A DNA stretch of 64,000 nucleotides, from contig CANQOF010000002.1 in assembly GCA_947625405.1 (NCBI GenBank), forward strand, positions 85,221-149,220. Direction: 5' to 3'. This document shows positions 8,857-17,339 of this stretch, one piece after another; position 1 is the stretch's first letter; each line of letters opens with the position of its first letter. The notes under the pieces were generated by a model that saw only the letters and a list, made by a program, of their open reading frames with translations, was not told the origin of the DNA and ran no database searches. The DNA is from an uncultured Atopobiaceae bacterium (GTDB lineage: Bacteria > Actinomycetota > Coriobacteriia > Coriobacteriales > Atopobiaceae). The translations under genes and the position numbers were made by a program.

Positions 8857-9792
8857 GTGATCACCACTCTCGTCATCGTCCTTTTGGCGCTCATGGCATC
8901 CGCCTACGCCGTCTGCGGCGTTCCCTTTGGTTATCTCATCTCGAAGAAGTCCGCGGGCGTCGATGTGACGCAGGTGGGCTCCGGAAACATCGGCTCCACG
9001 AACGTCGCGAGAACCGTGGGCCTCAAGGCGGGAGCGCTCACGCTCTTCCTCGACGCGGCGAAGGGGTTCGTGTGCGTCTACCTCGCGAAGCTCCTGCTCG
9101 CCCTCGCGCTCACGGGCGGCGACCTCGCGCCCTTCGCGCCCACCGGCGAGTTTGGCTGGACGATCGCGATGGTCTTCATGAGCGCCGTCATCGGCCACAT
9201 CTTCTCGCCCTACCTGCACTTCAAGGGTGGCAAGGGCATCGCCTGCGGTTTCGGCGCGTGCCTCGCCCTCTCGTGGCCACTCGCCCTCGCGATCCTCATC
9301 GTCTTCCTCGTGTTCTCCATTCCCACGCGCTACGTGTCGCTGGGCTCGCTCGCCGCCTCGATTTCGCTCCCGATCTTCTCGGCCATCTTCTATTGGCCGA
9401 TCAACTGGGGCTTTGAAGTGCCGCTCATCTTCGCCGCGGCCGCGGCCGTGTGGGCGCATCGCCTCAACGCCAAGAAGCTCCTCGCAGGGGAGGAGCGCAC
9501 GTTCGAGGTGAGGGACGGAAAGGACGATTCCGTGGAACATTCCGATGATTCCGTGCGCGAACTGGAAGAGGTCACGATGGAGGCGGCGAAGGCCGACGCG
9601 GCCCGCGCGCCCAAGGCGGGCGTGGGGCTTCCCTTCGGAGACGAACCCCAGCTCAAGACCGAGATCGACGAGGCCGAGGATGACCTCGACGTGGTGAGCG
9701 AGGAAGTCGACGCGTTCTCGAATGCGCTCGAGAACGGCGAGGATCCTCTCGAGGCCCTCGACGCGCTCGAGGACGAGGACAAGGACGAATAG
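8857..9792 (+). CDS. plsY: Glycerol-3-phosphate acyltransferase PlsY with acidic tail
   Basis: Membrane enzyme that transfers the acyl group from acyl-phosphate to glycerol-3-phosphate, the first step of phosphatidate synthesis. The signature loops are present: GSGNIGSTNVARTVG, HIFSPYLHFKGGKGIACGFG and the final PLIFAAAAAVWAHR helix. About five membrane segments occupy residues 1-210. The last 90 or so residues form an acidic, Glu/Asp-rich cytoplasmic tail not seen in typical PlsY, which is about 200 residues long. The start is a GTG with AGGAGG upstream, one base after der. It is immediately followed by gpsA, which makes its substrate. Confidence 0.94.
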   Translation: MITTLVIVLLALMASAYAVCGVPFGYLISKKSAGVDVTQVGSGNIGSTNVARTVGLKAGALTLFLDAAKGFVCVYLAKLLLALALTGGDLAPFAPTGEFGWTIAMVFMSAVIGHIFSPYLHFKGGKGIACGFGACLALSWPLALAILIVFLVFSIPTRYVSLGSLAASISLPIFSAIFYWPINWGFEVPLIFAAAAAVWAHRLNAKKLLAGEERTFEVRDGKDDSVEHSDDSVRELEEVTMEAAKADAARAPKAGVGLPFGDEPQLKTEIDEAEDDLDVVSEEVDAFSNALENGEDPLEALDALEDEDKDE

Positions 9793-10839
9793 GTGGACGC
9801 CGAAGGTTTCCGCGTGCTCGAGCCGGAGAAGGTGGCCGTCGTAGGGCTCGGCTCCTGGGGCACGGCCATCGCGAGCCTCGCCGCCCCCCACGTGGGGGAG
9901 GTCTGTGGTTGGGACTACCTCGAAGCCGTGGTGGAGGGCGTGAATCTCACCCACCGCAATCCCTCGTACGCCACGGGCTGCGTGCTCCCCGACAACGTGC
10001 GCGCCACGAGCGACCTCGCGGAGGCGGTCTCGGGCGCGAGCGCCGTCCTCGTGGCCACGCCATCCGCCTTCCTGCGCTCGACGTGCGCGAAGTTCGCGCC
10101 GTTTCTCCCTGCGAGCGTGCCGGTGCTCGTGCTCGCGAAGGGCATCGAGCGCGAAACCGGGCTCCTCGTCTACCAAGTGGCGGCCGACGAGCTCGGCGGC
10201 GAGGAGCGCGTGGCGCTCATCTCTGGCCCGAACCACTCCGAGGAGGTGGTGCTCGGCCTTCCCGCGGCCACGGTCTGCGGGGCCGCGAATGCCGAGCTCG
10301 TGGAGGTGTTTCGGCAGATCCTCGGCTCAGAGCGCTTCCGCATCTACGGCTCCAAGGACCGCATCGGGGTCGCCGCGTGCGGCGCCCTCAAGAACATCGT
10401 GGCCATCGCCTGCGGCATCGCGAGCGGCATGGGGCTCGGCGACAACACGATCGCCGTCCTCATGACGCGCGGCCTCGCCGAGATGACGCGCATCGCCTAC
10501 GCGCTCGGCGCGCAACCGCTCACCTGCATGGGCCTTGCCGGCATGGGCGACCTCGTGGCCACCTGCAACTCCCCGTACTCGAGGAACCGCACCTTCGGCC
10601 AGGCCTTCGTGGCGGGAGAGACGCTCGCGGAGTACGAGGCGCGCACCTCGATGGTGGTCGAGGGCTATCGCGCGGCCGCAAGCGCGCACGACCTCGCGGC
10701 GCGGCTCGGCGTGGAGGCGCCGCTCGTGGATAGCGTCTATCGTGTGCTCTACGAGGATTCGCCGCTCGAGCGGGAAGTGAGAGATCTTCTCTCGAGGGAG
10801 CCCCGCACGGAGTTCTACGGCATCGACGACGCGTCGTGA
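9793..10839 (+). CDS. gpsA: NAD(P)-dependent glycerol-3-phosphate dehydrogenase
   Basis: Reduces dihydroxyacetone phosphate to glycerol-3-phosphate for phospholipid synthesis; cytoplasmic. The N-terminal Rossmann motif is VVGLGSWGTA. The substrate domain has the conserved ACGALKNIVAIACGI with the catalytic Lys, MGLAGMGDLVATC and a C-terminal region with RNRTFG and VEGYRAA. At 348 residues it is of normal length. It starts at a GTG directly abutting the plsY stop, so the two are coupled and consecutive in the pathway. Confidence 0.95.
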   Translation: MDAEGFRVLEPEKVAVVGLGSWGTAIASLAAPHVGEVCGWDYLEAVVEGVNLTHRNPSYATGCVLPDNVRATSDLAEAVSGASAVLVATPSAFLRSTCAKFAPFLPASVPVLVLAKGIERETGLLVYQVAADELGGEERVALISGPNHSEEVVLGLPAATVCGAANAELVEVFRQILGSERFRIYGSKDRIGVAACGALKNIVAIACGIASGMGLGDNTIAVLMTRGLAEMTRIAYALGAQPLTCMGLAGMGDLVATCNSPYSRNRTFGQAFVAGETLAEYEARTSMVVEGYRAAASAHDLAARLGVEAPLVDSVYRVLYEDSPLEREVRDLLSREPRTEFYGIDDAS

Positions 10840-10862
10840 GCACGATGCGCGAAGGAGTGGCC

Positions 10863-11552
10863 ATGCCAGAAACGCTCGGCACCGATCGCACTTCGCCCGT
10901 GCGCATCGCCCCCTCCATCCTCTCCGCCGACCTCCTTCGCCTCGGCGAGGAGATCGAGGACATCTCCACCGCCGATTTCATCCACGTGGACGTGATGGAT
11001 GGCGTGTGGGTGCCCCACCTCACCTTCGGGCCCGACGTGATCATGGCGTCGAGGCGCGCGAGCTCGCTTCCCGTGGATTGCCACCTCATGGTGGAGGACC
11101 CCGCGCCGATCGCCCTCCAAGCCGCCGAGGCGGGAGCCCGCTACGTGAGCTTCCATATCGAGGCGTGCCCGCTCGCGCATCGCCTCGCCCAGGAGCTCCG
11201 CGCCAAGGGCGCCCACCCCGCGATCGCGCTCAATCCCGCGACGCCCGTCTCGGCGCTCGAGGAGATCGCGCAGTACGTGGACATGGTCGTTGTCATGGGC
11301 GTTGAGCCGGGCTTTTCCGGGCAGGCGTTCATCCCGCGCACGGTGGGGAAGGTGCGCGAGCTCGCCGAGCTGAGAGACGCGCGCGCCCTTGATTTCCTCA
11401 TCGAGGTGGACGGCGGCGTATCGCTCGAGAACGCGGGCGCGCTCGCGGAGGCTGGCACCGACGTGTTCGTGGCGGGGAGCTTCGTCTTCGGGGCGAGCGA
11501 TCGTGCGGCGGCCATCGCGAGCCTGCGGGCCGCCGCCGAGGCAGGCTACTGA
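10863..11552 (+). CDS. rpe: Ribulose-phosphate 3-epimerase
   Basis: Interconverts ribulose-5-phosphate and xylulose-5-phosphate with a divalent metal in the pentose phosphate pathway. The TIM barrel shows the family landmarks APSILSADLLRLGEEI, FIHVDVMDGVWVPHLTFGP, PVDCHLMVEDP, VVVMGVEPGFSGQ and IEVDGGVS. The product is 229 residues. The ATG at 10863 has AAGGAG five bases upstream; an earlier GTG at 10836 overlaps gpsA and lacks a site. Confidence 0.95.
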   Translation: MPETLGTDRTSPVRIAPSILSADLLRLGEEIEDISTADFIHVDVMDGVWVPHLTFGPDVIMASRRASSLPVDCHLMVEDPAPIALQAAEAGARYVSFHIEACPLAHRLAQELRAKGAHPAIALNPATPVSALEEIAQYVDMVVVMGVEPGFSGQAFIPRTVGKVRELAELRDARALDFLIEVDGGVSLENAGALAEAGTDVFVAGSFVFGASDRAAAIASLRAAAEAGY

Positions 11553-11556
11553 GCGC

Positions 11557-12732
11557 ATGGCCGATCGCTCCCACATCTACCTCGACTACGCCGCCTCGGC
11601 GCCGGTGCGAGGGATTGCGCTCGACGCGGAGGCCGCGTATCGCGAGGAGCCCTTCGCGCCCGCCAACCCCAACTCGCTCCACACCATGGGGCGTGAGGCG
11701 GCGCGCGTGCTCGGCGAGGCGCGCTCCGCGCTCGCGCGTGCGCTCGGAGGGGGCTTCCGGCCGCTTGACGTGGCCTTTTCCGGCGGGGGGACCGAGGCGA
11801 ACAACCTCTGCGCGCTCGGCCTTGCCGAGGGGAAGCGCCGCGCGGAGGGGAAGCGCCGCCGCGTGCTCATCTCCTCGATCGAGCATGATTCCGTGCTCGA
11901 CCTCGCTCCGGAGTTCAAGGCGAGGGGCTTCGAGGTTTGCCTCGTGAGGCCGGATGCGCGAGGCGTGGTGGGAGTCCCGCAGCTCGAGCGAGAGCTCGCG
12001 GACGACGTCGCGCTCGTGGCGGTGACGGCGGCGAACAACGAGACGGGCGCCGTCCAGCCGGTGGGAGAGCTCGCGCGCGCCGCGCACGCCAAGGGCGCGC
12101 TCTTCATGACGGACGCGATCCAGGCCTTTTGCCACGTGCCGATCGACCTCTCCGAGGTGGACGCCGTCACGCTCGCCGCGCATAAGATCGGCGCCATTCC
12201 GGGAGTGGGCGCCTTCGCCGTGCGGCATGGTCGTCCCTTCAAGCCGAATTCGTTCGGCGGGGGCCAGGAAATGGGTCGTCGCGCGGGCACGCAGGACGTG
12301 GCGGGGGCGCGCGCCTTCGCGGCGACCGCCGCCGCGCTCATGCCCGAGCTCGAGCGGCACGCGCGCGAGACCTCCGAGCAGGCGAAATGGCTCTCCGAAA
12401 AGCTCACCGAGCTCCCTCGCGTGAGGGCGACGACCGACCTTCCCTATAACGGCGCCTCCCGCCTTCCCGGCATCGTGAACGTGCTCGTGGAGGGGATGGA
12501 ATCGGAGACCCTCATCCTCGCCCTCGACGACGCGGGCTTCGAGGTGTCGGCGGGGTCCGCCTGCTCGTCGGGCTCGCTCGACCCCTCGCACGTGCTCACG
12601 GCCATGGGCATCCCTCGCGACCTCGCCCTCGGGGCGCTCAGGATCTCCTTCGACGAGCGCGTGGCGCGCGCCGACCTCGAGGCGTTTCTCCGGGCGTTCT
12701 CAGCGATCGTGGCTCCAAGGGGGAAGCGTTGA
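11557..12732 (+). CDS. Cysteine desulfurase (NifS/IscS family)
   Basis: PLP enzyme that removes sulfur from cysteine as a persulfide. The 391-residue product has the start IYLDYAASAP, GGTEANN, the PLP lysine in AAHKIGAIPG (Lys210) and the sulfur-accepting cysteine in SAGSACSSGS (Cys336). Because mnmA starts inside its stop codon, the likely main role is to supply sulfur for tRNA 2-thiouridine, as with dedicated desulfurases next to mnmA in other Gram-positives; a part in Fe-S assembly cannot be excluded. Confidence 0.93.
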   Translation: MADRSHIYLDYAASAPVRGIALDAEAAYREEPFAPANPNSLHTMGREAARVLGEARSALARALGGGFRPLDVAFSGGGTEANNLCALGLAEGKRRAEGKRRRVLISSIEHDSVLDLAPEFKARGFEVCLVRPDARGVVGVPQLERELADDVALVAVTAANNETGAVQPVGELARAAHAKGALFMTDAIQAFCHVPIDLSEVDAVTLAAHKIGAIPGVGAFAVRHGRPFKPNSFGGGQEMGRRAGTQDVAGARAFAATAAALMPELERHARETSEQAKWLSEKLTELPRVRATTDLPYNGASRLPGIVNVLVEGMESETLILALDDAGFEVSAGSACSSGSLDPSHVLTAMGIPRDLALGALRISFDERVARADLEAFLRAFSAIVAPRGKR

Positions 12733-13802
12733 GCGTCGTCGTGGGATTCTCCGGCGGAGTCGATTCCTCGACGGTCGTCGCGTGGGCGAAGCGGGAGGGG
12801 CTCGAGCCGATAGCCTGCGTGCTCGCCATGCGGGAGGGGGATCGCGCCATCCCCTCGAGGGAGACTCGCGAACGCGCGAGGAGGACGGCCGAGCAGCTTG
12901 GCGTGGCGTATATGGAGAGGGACGTCTCGCGGGACTTCCTCGCGCGCGTGATCGAACCCTTCGCGATGGCGTACGCCGAGGGGCGCACGCCCAATCCATG
13001 CTCCTTGTGCAATCGCGAGTTGAAGGTGAAGAGCCTCATCGACGTCGCCGATGAGCTGGGCGCGGAGAAGGTCCTCACCGGCCACTACGCGCGCATCGTG
13101 CGGGGGGAGGACGGGATTTCGCGCATCGCGCGCGCGGCGGACGCCTCGAAGGACCAGAGTTACTTCCTCGCGCGCCTCACGAGCGAGCAGGTCGCGCGAT
13201 TGGAGTTTCCCCTCGCCACCCTGCAGAAGCGCGAGGTGCGCGAGACCGCGAGGGCCCTCGAGCTTCCCGCGGCCGAGGCGCCGGAATCCATGGGCGTGTG
13301 CTTTGCCTCGGACGGTTCGTATAAGGACGTCATCTCCGAGGTGGCGCCGCGGGCGCTCGAGCCGGGCGAGATCGTCACGGGGAAAGGCGAGGTCCTGGGC
13401 CTCCACCAGGGCATCGCGAGCGTGACGGTGGGGCAGCGCAAAGGTCTCTCGCTCTCGGGTGGCCCATGGTTCGTGAACGAGATCGACGCGCGCGCGAATC
13501 GCGTGATCGTGCAGCACGGGAAGGCCCCTCGCGCCCGCGCGCTCGAGCTCGCCGACTTCTCGTTGAACGTGCCCGCGGCCGAGCTCTCGAAGATCGAGGT
13601 GCGCGTGGCGACGCACTATCGCACGAAGGCGCTTTTGGCGAAGGTGGTACCCGGCGCCCATGGCCATGCGAGCGTCGCGTTTCTCGAGGAATTCCCGCTC
13701 GCCGCGCCCGGCCAGTCGTCGGTGCTCTATTCCGGCGATATCGTCATCGGCGAGGGCACGATCGAGGACGTCGAGTTCCAAAGCCCGGAGGGTGATGCGT
13801 GA
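12729..13802 (+). CDS. mnmA: tRNA-specific 2-thiouridylase
   Basis: Adds sulfur to U34 of Lys, Glu and Gln tRNAs using ATP. The N-terminal PP-loop is GFSGGVDSS (residues 6-14). The two catalytic cysteine sites are NPCSLCNRELK (Cys91) and MGVCFASDGS (Cys191); GQRKGL is also typical. The start is a TTG whose last three bases share the TTGA overlap with the desulfurase stop, and AAGGGGGA lies upstream. At 357 residues it is of usual length. Confidence 0.94.
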   Translation: MSVVVGFSGGVDSSTVVAWAKREGLEPIACVLAMREGDRAIPSRETRERARRTAEQLGVAYMERDVSRDFLARVIEPFAMAYAEGRTPNPCSLCNRELKVKSLIDVADELGAEKVLTGHYARIVRGEDGISRIARAADASKDQSYFLARLTSEQVARLEFPLATLQKREVRETARALELPAAEAPESMGVCFASDGSYKDVISEVAPRALEPGEIVTGKGEVLGLHQGIASVTVGQRKGLSLSGGPWFVNEIDARANRVIVQHGKAPRARALELADFSLNVPAAELSKIEVRVATHYRTKALLAKVVPGAHGHASVAFLEEFPLAAPGQSSVLYSGDIVIGEGTIEDVEFQSPEGDA

Positions 13803-14689
13803 TGGAGGTCCGTGAGCTTGAGCGGCGCCTCCTTGAGCGCTTTCCGAGGGAGGACGCCGAGGAGTGGGATCACGTGGGCCTTGCCGCAGGCGACCTCTTC
13901 GCCGAGGTCAAGGGCATCGCGTGCTCGCTCGACCCCGCGCCTTCCGCCGTGCGCGCCGCGGCGAAGGCGGGCGCGAACGTGCTCTTGACGCATCATCCCG
14001 TCTACCTCGAGGCGCCCGAGGCGTTCACGCCGTACGCGGCGGATTCAAGCGCGGGCGCGGCGCTTTGGGAGGCCATCCAGCACGGGGTTTCCCTCATCGC
14101 GCTCCACACGAACCTCGACCGCTCCGAGGAGGCGCTCCGATTCCTCGCGCGGGAGCTCGGGCTTTCCTATCTCGGCCGCGCCACGAAAGACGGCTATGGC
14201 GCGCTCCTCGACGCCTCGGGGGCGACGCTCGGCGAATTGGGGGATCTCTTAAGGGATCGCCTTGGCGCGCGTCCCATCTTCTGGAACGCGGCCTTTGACG
14301 CTTCGCCTTTGCATATCCATAAAACAACCATTGACGGATCGATGGATGGCGAAGCTCAGCGGGCGGAGGCGGCCGCGGGCCCTGCCGCGGGCGTGCTCGT
14401 TCAACCCGCAGGTGTCGTAGCGTATCTTTCCGGGTCCGCCGGAGAGCTCGCCCTCGATGCCGCGGCGCGCGGCGCCCGGGCGATCGTCTGCGGCGAGGAG
14501 TCCTACCACCGGTTGTTGGAATTGATTAATAAAAAGACGTCGGATAATGATAATCTAAGCGTGTTCGTGATCGGCCATGACGTCTCCGAGCTCCCCTACG
14601 CGCGCCTCCTCCAGAACGTGGCGCGCGAGCTCGGGGAGGGCGTGCCCGTGGACGTGCTCGAGGAGGGCATCCACTGGATCGCGCTCTGA
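13802..14689 (+). CDS. Nif3-like dinuclear metal center protein (DUF34)
   Basis: Member of the Nif3/YbgI family, sometimes annotated as a type 2 GTP cyclohydrolase; the cellular role is unsettled. Metal-ligand motifs are visible: WDHVGLAAGD near the start, LLTHHPVY, IALHTNLDRS and near the end CGEESYHR. The product is 295 residues from the ATG in TGATG, overlapping the mnmA stop; a GTG one codon earlier is equally possible. The next gene encodes a CT398-type zinc-ribbon protein, a frequent neighbour of Nif3 genes. Confidence 0.85.
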   Translation: MEVRELERRLLERFPREDAEEWDHVGLAAGDLFAEVKGIACSLDPAPSAVRAAAKAGANVLLTHHPVYLEAPEAFTPYAADSSAGAALWEAIQHGVSLIALHTNLDRSEEALRFLARELGLSYLGRATKDGYGALLDASGATLGELGDLLRDRLGARPIFWNAAFDASPLHIHKTTIDGSMDGEAQRAEAAAGPAAGVLVQPAGVVAYLSGSAGELALDAAARGARAIVCGEESYHRLLELINKKTSDNDNLSVFVIGHDVSELPYARLLQNVARELGEGVPVDVLEEGIHWIAL

Positions 14690-14732
14690 GGCGAGGCCGA
14701 TCGTCCGCCCGCTCGGGAACCTTGGAGGTTGG

Positions 14733-15458
14733 ATGGCCCGCTCCGAAGGCGCCGCCCTGCTGGATCTCCAGCGCATCGACCTTGAGCTCGCGCGCGAGAA
14801 AGCGCAGGCAGAGCACCCCGCGGCGCTCGAGCGGCTGAAGAGCCTCCTCGCCACCTCGAAACGCGTGCAAGCCCTCGTCACGCAGCTCACCGGGCGCGTG
14901 AAGGATTCCGAGATGGAGCTTTCCGAGCTCTCGGCCGAGCAGGAGAGCCTGAGGCGCGAAGTCGACGAGCTCAAGGAGCGGGCGCGCACCGAGGCGATGG
15001 ACCATCGCCAGCAAGCGTGGGCCAACGAGCAACACGCCTCGCTCATGAAGCGCCTCGACAAGGCGGAGTTCAAGGGCGAGGAGGCCCTCGAAACCCTCGA
15101 CACGCTCACGCGCAAGCGCGACGAGGCGCTCGCGGCGAGGGAGAGGCTCGACAGGGAGATCTCCAAGGTGAAGGCCGACATCCGCGCCTCCGTGGAGCGC
15201 GCGCACGCCGCGATCTCGAGCCTCGAGGGCGAGCGGGAAGCGCTCGTTTCGAGCCTCGATCCCGCGGTCCTCGGCGCCTACGAGCGCGCGTCTTCGCGCT
15301 TCGAGGGGCTCGCCGTCGAGGAGCTCCACGGAAACCACCCGAGCATCTGCCGCATGGCGCTCGAACCGCGCGCGGTGCAGGAGGCATGGCGCGACGCGCC
15401 CATCACGCAATGCCCGTACTGCCGCCGCATTCTCATCGTCGGAGAGGAGGAGGGCTGA
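14733..15458 (+). CDS. Coiled-coil zinc-ribbon protein (CT398/DUF164-like), ribbon partly degenerate
   Basis: A 241-residue protein: residues about 1-165 are an almost unbroken coiled coil (heptads rich in Glu, Leu, Arg), followed by a C-terminal zinc-ribbon region. Family members carry two CxxC pairs; here the last one, CPYCRRIL, is intact, but the first is reduced to a single cysteine in NHPSICRMALEP, with a His four residues earlier as a possible replacement ligand. The function of the family is not established. The ATG at 14733 follows GGAGG. Confidence 0.75.
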   Translation: MARSEGAALLDLQRIDLELAREKAQAEHPAALERLKSLLATSKRVQALVTQLTGRVKDSEMELSELSAEQESLRREVDELKERARTEAMDHRQQAWANEQHASLMKRLDKAEFKGEEALETLDTLTRKRDEALAARERLDREISKVKADIRASVERAHAAISSLEGEREALVSSLDPAVLGAYERASSRFEGLAVEELHGNHPSICRMALEPRAVQEAWRDAPITQCPYCRRILIVGEEEG

Positions 15459-15537
15459 GGCGCGCCCTCGGCGCTCTTCTGGCGTACGCATGGCAAAACG
15501 CCGGCATCCGCTGGCCCAACGAGGAAAGGAAGCACCC

Positions 15538-16566
15538 ATGCCCACCGGTCGACCCATGTCCGAACGTTCCACGGCCATCAAGGAAGCCCTCACGGGCAAG
15601 CGGAAGAACTCGACGGTCACCCTCGACCTCCAGCCGGACGAAATCGAAAGCTTCAGCCGCTTCACGCAGCGCGCCCGCACCGCGGCGAAGAACCTCGGGA
15701 TGAAGGTCGGCGTGCGCGTGGACAAGGCCGATTCCACGAAAGGCGTCATCACGGTGAAGGAAACCGGGCTCGACCCCAAGGAGAAGCCGGCGAAGACCGG
15801 GCGCCGCGGACGCCCCCGCAAGGACGAGCCGAAGGCCGAGGAGCCGAAGGCCGAGGAGCCGAAGCCGAAGCATGCTCGCAAGCCCAAGACGAGCGAGCCG
15901 AAAGACGATGACGTGCCGATGGTGGCCGAAATCGTCGAGGAGGAGGTCGTCACAGCCGAGCCCGTGAGCGTGGCCGACGCGCTCGTCGAGGAGATGCTCG
16001 AAGAGGCCATCGAGGAAGAGGACGTGCGCGGCGTGGCCGTGTGCGTGAGCGCCTCCATCGCGGCGTACAAGGCCTGCGAGATCGTGCGCGGCCTCCAGCG
16101 CGGCGGCTGCGACGTGGCCGTGGCCATGACCCCCGCCGCCACCGAGTTCGTGGGGCCGGCCACCTTCGCCGCCCTCACCGACCTCCCCGTGGCCGTCGAT
16201 CTCTTCGATTGGCCCGTCTCGCAGCTCCCGCACATCGAGCTCGCCGAGTGGGCCGACCTCATCGTCGTGGCCCCTGCCTCCGCCGACTGCATCGCGAAGA
16301 TCGCCCATGGCCTCGCCGACGATTGCGTCTGCGCCACCGTGCTCGCGGCCACCTCGCCCATCATCGTCTGCCCGTCTATGAACGTGCACATGTGGCAAAA
16401 CCCCGCCACGCAGGCGAACGTGAAGACGCTTCGTGACCGCGGCGTCATCGTCCTCGAGCCCGCCGAGGGCTACCTCGTGTGCGGCGACTGGGGCGAGGGC
16501 AAGCTCGCGCCGGTCGAGACGATCGTGAAGGCCTGCCTCGATGAGGTTGCTAAGCTGGGCGCGTAG
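15538..16566 (+). CDS. coaC: Phosphopantothenoylcysteine decarboxylase with long N-terminal extension
   Basis: Decarboxylates 4'-phosphopantothenoylcysteine in coenzyme A synthesis using FMN. Residues about 164-342 are a complete decarboxylase domain: VSASIAAYKACEIVRGL, catalytic His232 in SQLPHIEL, VVAPASADCIAKIAHG, PSMNVHMW at 279-286 and the clamp Cys315 in LVCGDWGEGKL. The first 160 residues are unusual: a possible folded segment (about 20-77), then a Lys/Pro/Glu-rich linker with an AT-hook core RGRP at 90-93 inside GRRGRPRK, and an acidic stretch. CoaB, normally fused at the C-terminus, is a separate gene 77 bases downstream. The start ATG has GAGGAAAGGA upstream; a longer frame from 15490 is less likely. 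Confidence 0.88.
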   Translation: MPTGRPMSERSTAIKEALTGKRKNSTVTLDLQPDEIESFSRFTQRARTAAKNLGMKVGVRVDKADSTKGVITVKETGLDPKEKPAKTGRRGRPRKDEPKAEEPKAEEPKPKHARKPKTSEPKDDDVPMVAEIVEEEVVTAEPVSVADALVEEMLEEAIEEEDVRGVAVCVSASIAAYKACEIVRGLQRGGCDVAVAMTPAATEFVGPATFAALTDLPVAVDLFDWPVSQLPHIELAEWADLIVVAPASADCIAKIAHGLADDCVCATVLAATSPIIVCPSMNVHMWQNPATQANVKTLRDRGVIVLEPAEGYLVCGDWGEGKLAPVETIVKACLDEVAKLGA

Positions 16567-16643
16567 GCGCACCGCGAAACTCAACCGCCGAGCGCGTGGG
16601 GTTCGGGGCCTCGCCTCGAGCCCCACGCTTTGAAAGGACCCGC

Positions 16644-17336
16644 ATGGAACCCACGATTTCGGAGAGCCCCGCCCGCGTGCTCGCGGGCAGGCGCGTGCTC
16701 ATCACCGCCGGGCCCACGCACGAGGCTATCGACCCCGTGCGCTACATCGCGAACGCGAGCTCGGGAAAGATGGGCTACGCCATCGCGCGCGCGGCGCGAG
16801 ACGCGGGGGCCGAGGTCGTGCTCGTCTCGGGGCCGGTGGCCATACCCGAGCCCGAGGGGGTGGAGATCGTGCGCGTGGTGTCCGCGGCGGAGATGCTCGA
16901 GGCGTGCGAGCGGGAGTTTCCCGCGTGCGATGCCGCGATCCTCGCCGCCGCGGTGGCGGACTTCACCCCCGCGCACCCCAGGGGTCGAAAGATCAAGAAG
17001 GACGAGGGTGGCCTCACCATCCTCGAGCTCAAGGAGACCGCGGACATCCTGAAGGAGCTTTCCTCGAAGAAGGGCGAGCGCGCGGTCGTGGGCTTTGCCG
17101 CCGAGACGAACGACCTCCTCACGCACGCGGAGGAAAAGCTCGAGGAAAAGGGTTGCGACCTCATCGTGGCAAACGACGTCTCGCGCGCTGATTCCACCTT
17201 CGGATCCGACACCGACCAAGTGACCTTCGTGGCGCCGGACGGCGTGGCGGAGCTCCCGCTCCTTCCGAAGGACGAGGTGGCGAGGCGGCTCGTGGCGAGG
17301 CTCGCGGCGCTCCTCGCGAAGGGCACGCGGGAATAG
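16644..17336 (+). CDS. coaB: Phosphopantothenate-cysteine ligase domain protein
   Basis: Joins cysteine to 4'-phosphopantothenate, the step before CoaC. The 230-residue product corresponds to the CoaB half of bacterial CoaBC: VLITAGPTHEAIDPVRYI, NASSGKMGYAIARAARDAGA, LAAAVADFTP, KIKK with LKETADIL, VGFAAETN and VANDVSRADSTFGSD. The start ATG lies seven bases after GAAAGGA. Making the ligase and decarboxylase as two polypeptides differs from the single CoaBC of most bacteria. It is followed after three bases by an ABC-F gene. Confidence 0.93.
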   Translation: MEPTISESPARVLAGRRVLITAGPTHEAIDPVRYIANASSGKMGYAIARAARDAGAEVVLVSGPVAIPEPEGVEIVRVVSAAEMLEACEREFPACDAAILAAAVADFTPAHPRGRKIKKDEGGLTILELKETADILKELSSKKGERAVVGFAAETNDLLTHAEEKLEEKGCDLIVANDVSRADSTFGSDTDQVTFVAPDGVAELPLLPKDEVARRLVARLAALLAKGTRE

Positions 17337-17339
17337 CGC

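Noticed and set aside
14526..16448. 640-codon minus-strand frame across the zinc-ribbon and coaC genes
   Set aside because: Low-complexity Ser/Arg composition, no ribosome site and no motif; plus-strand genes here have clear families.
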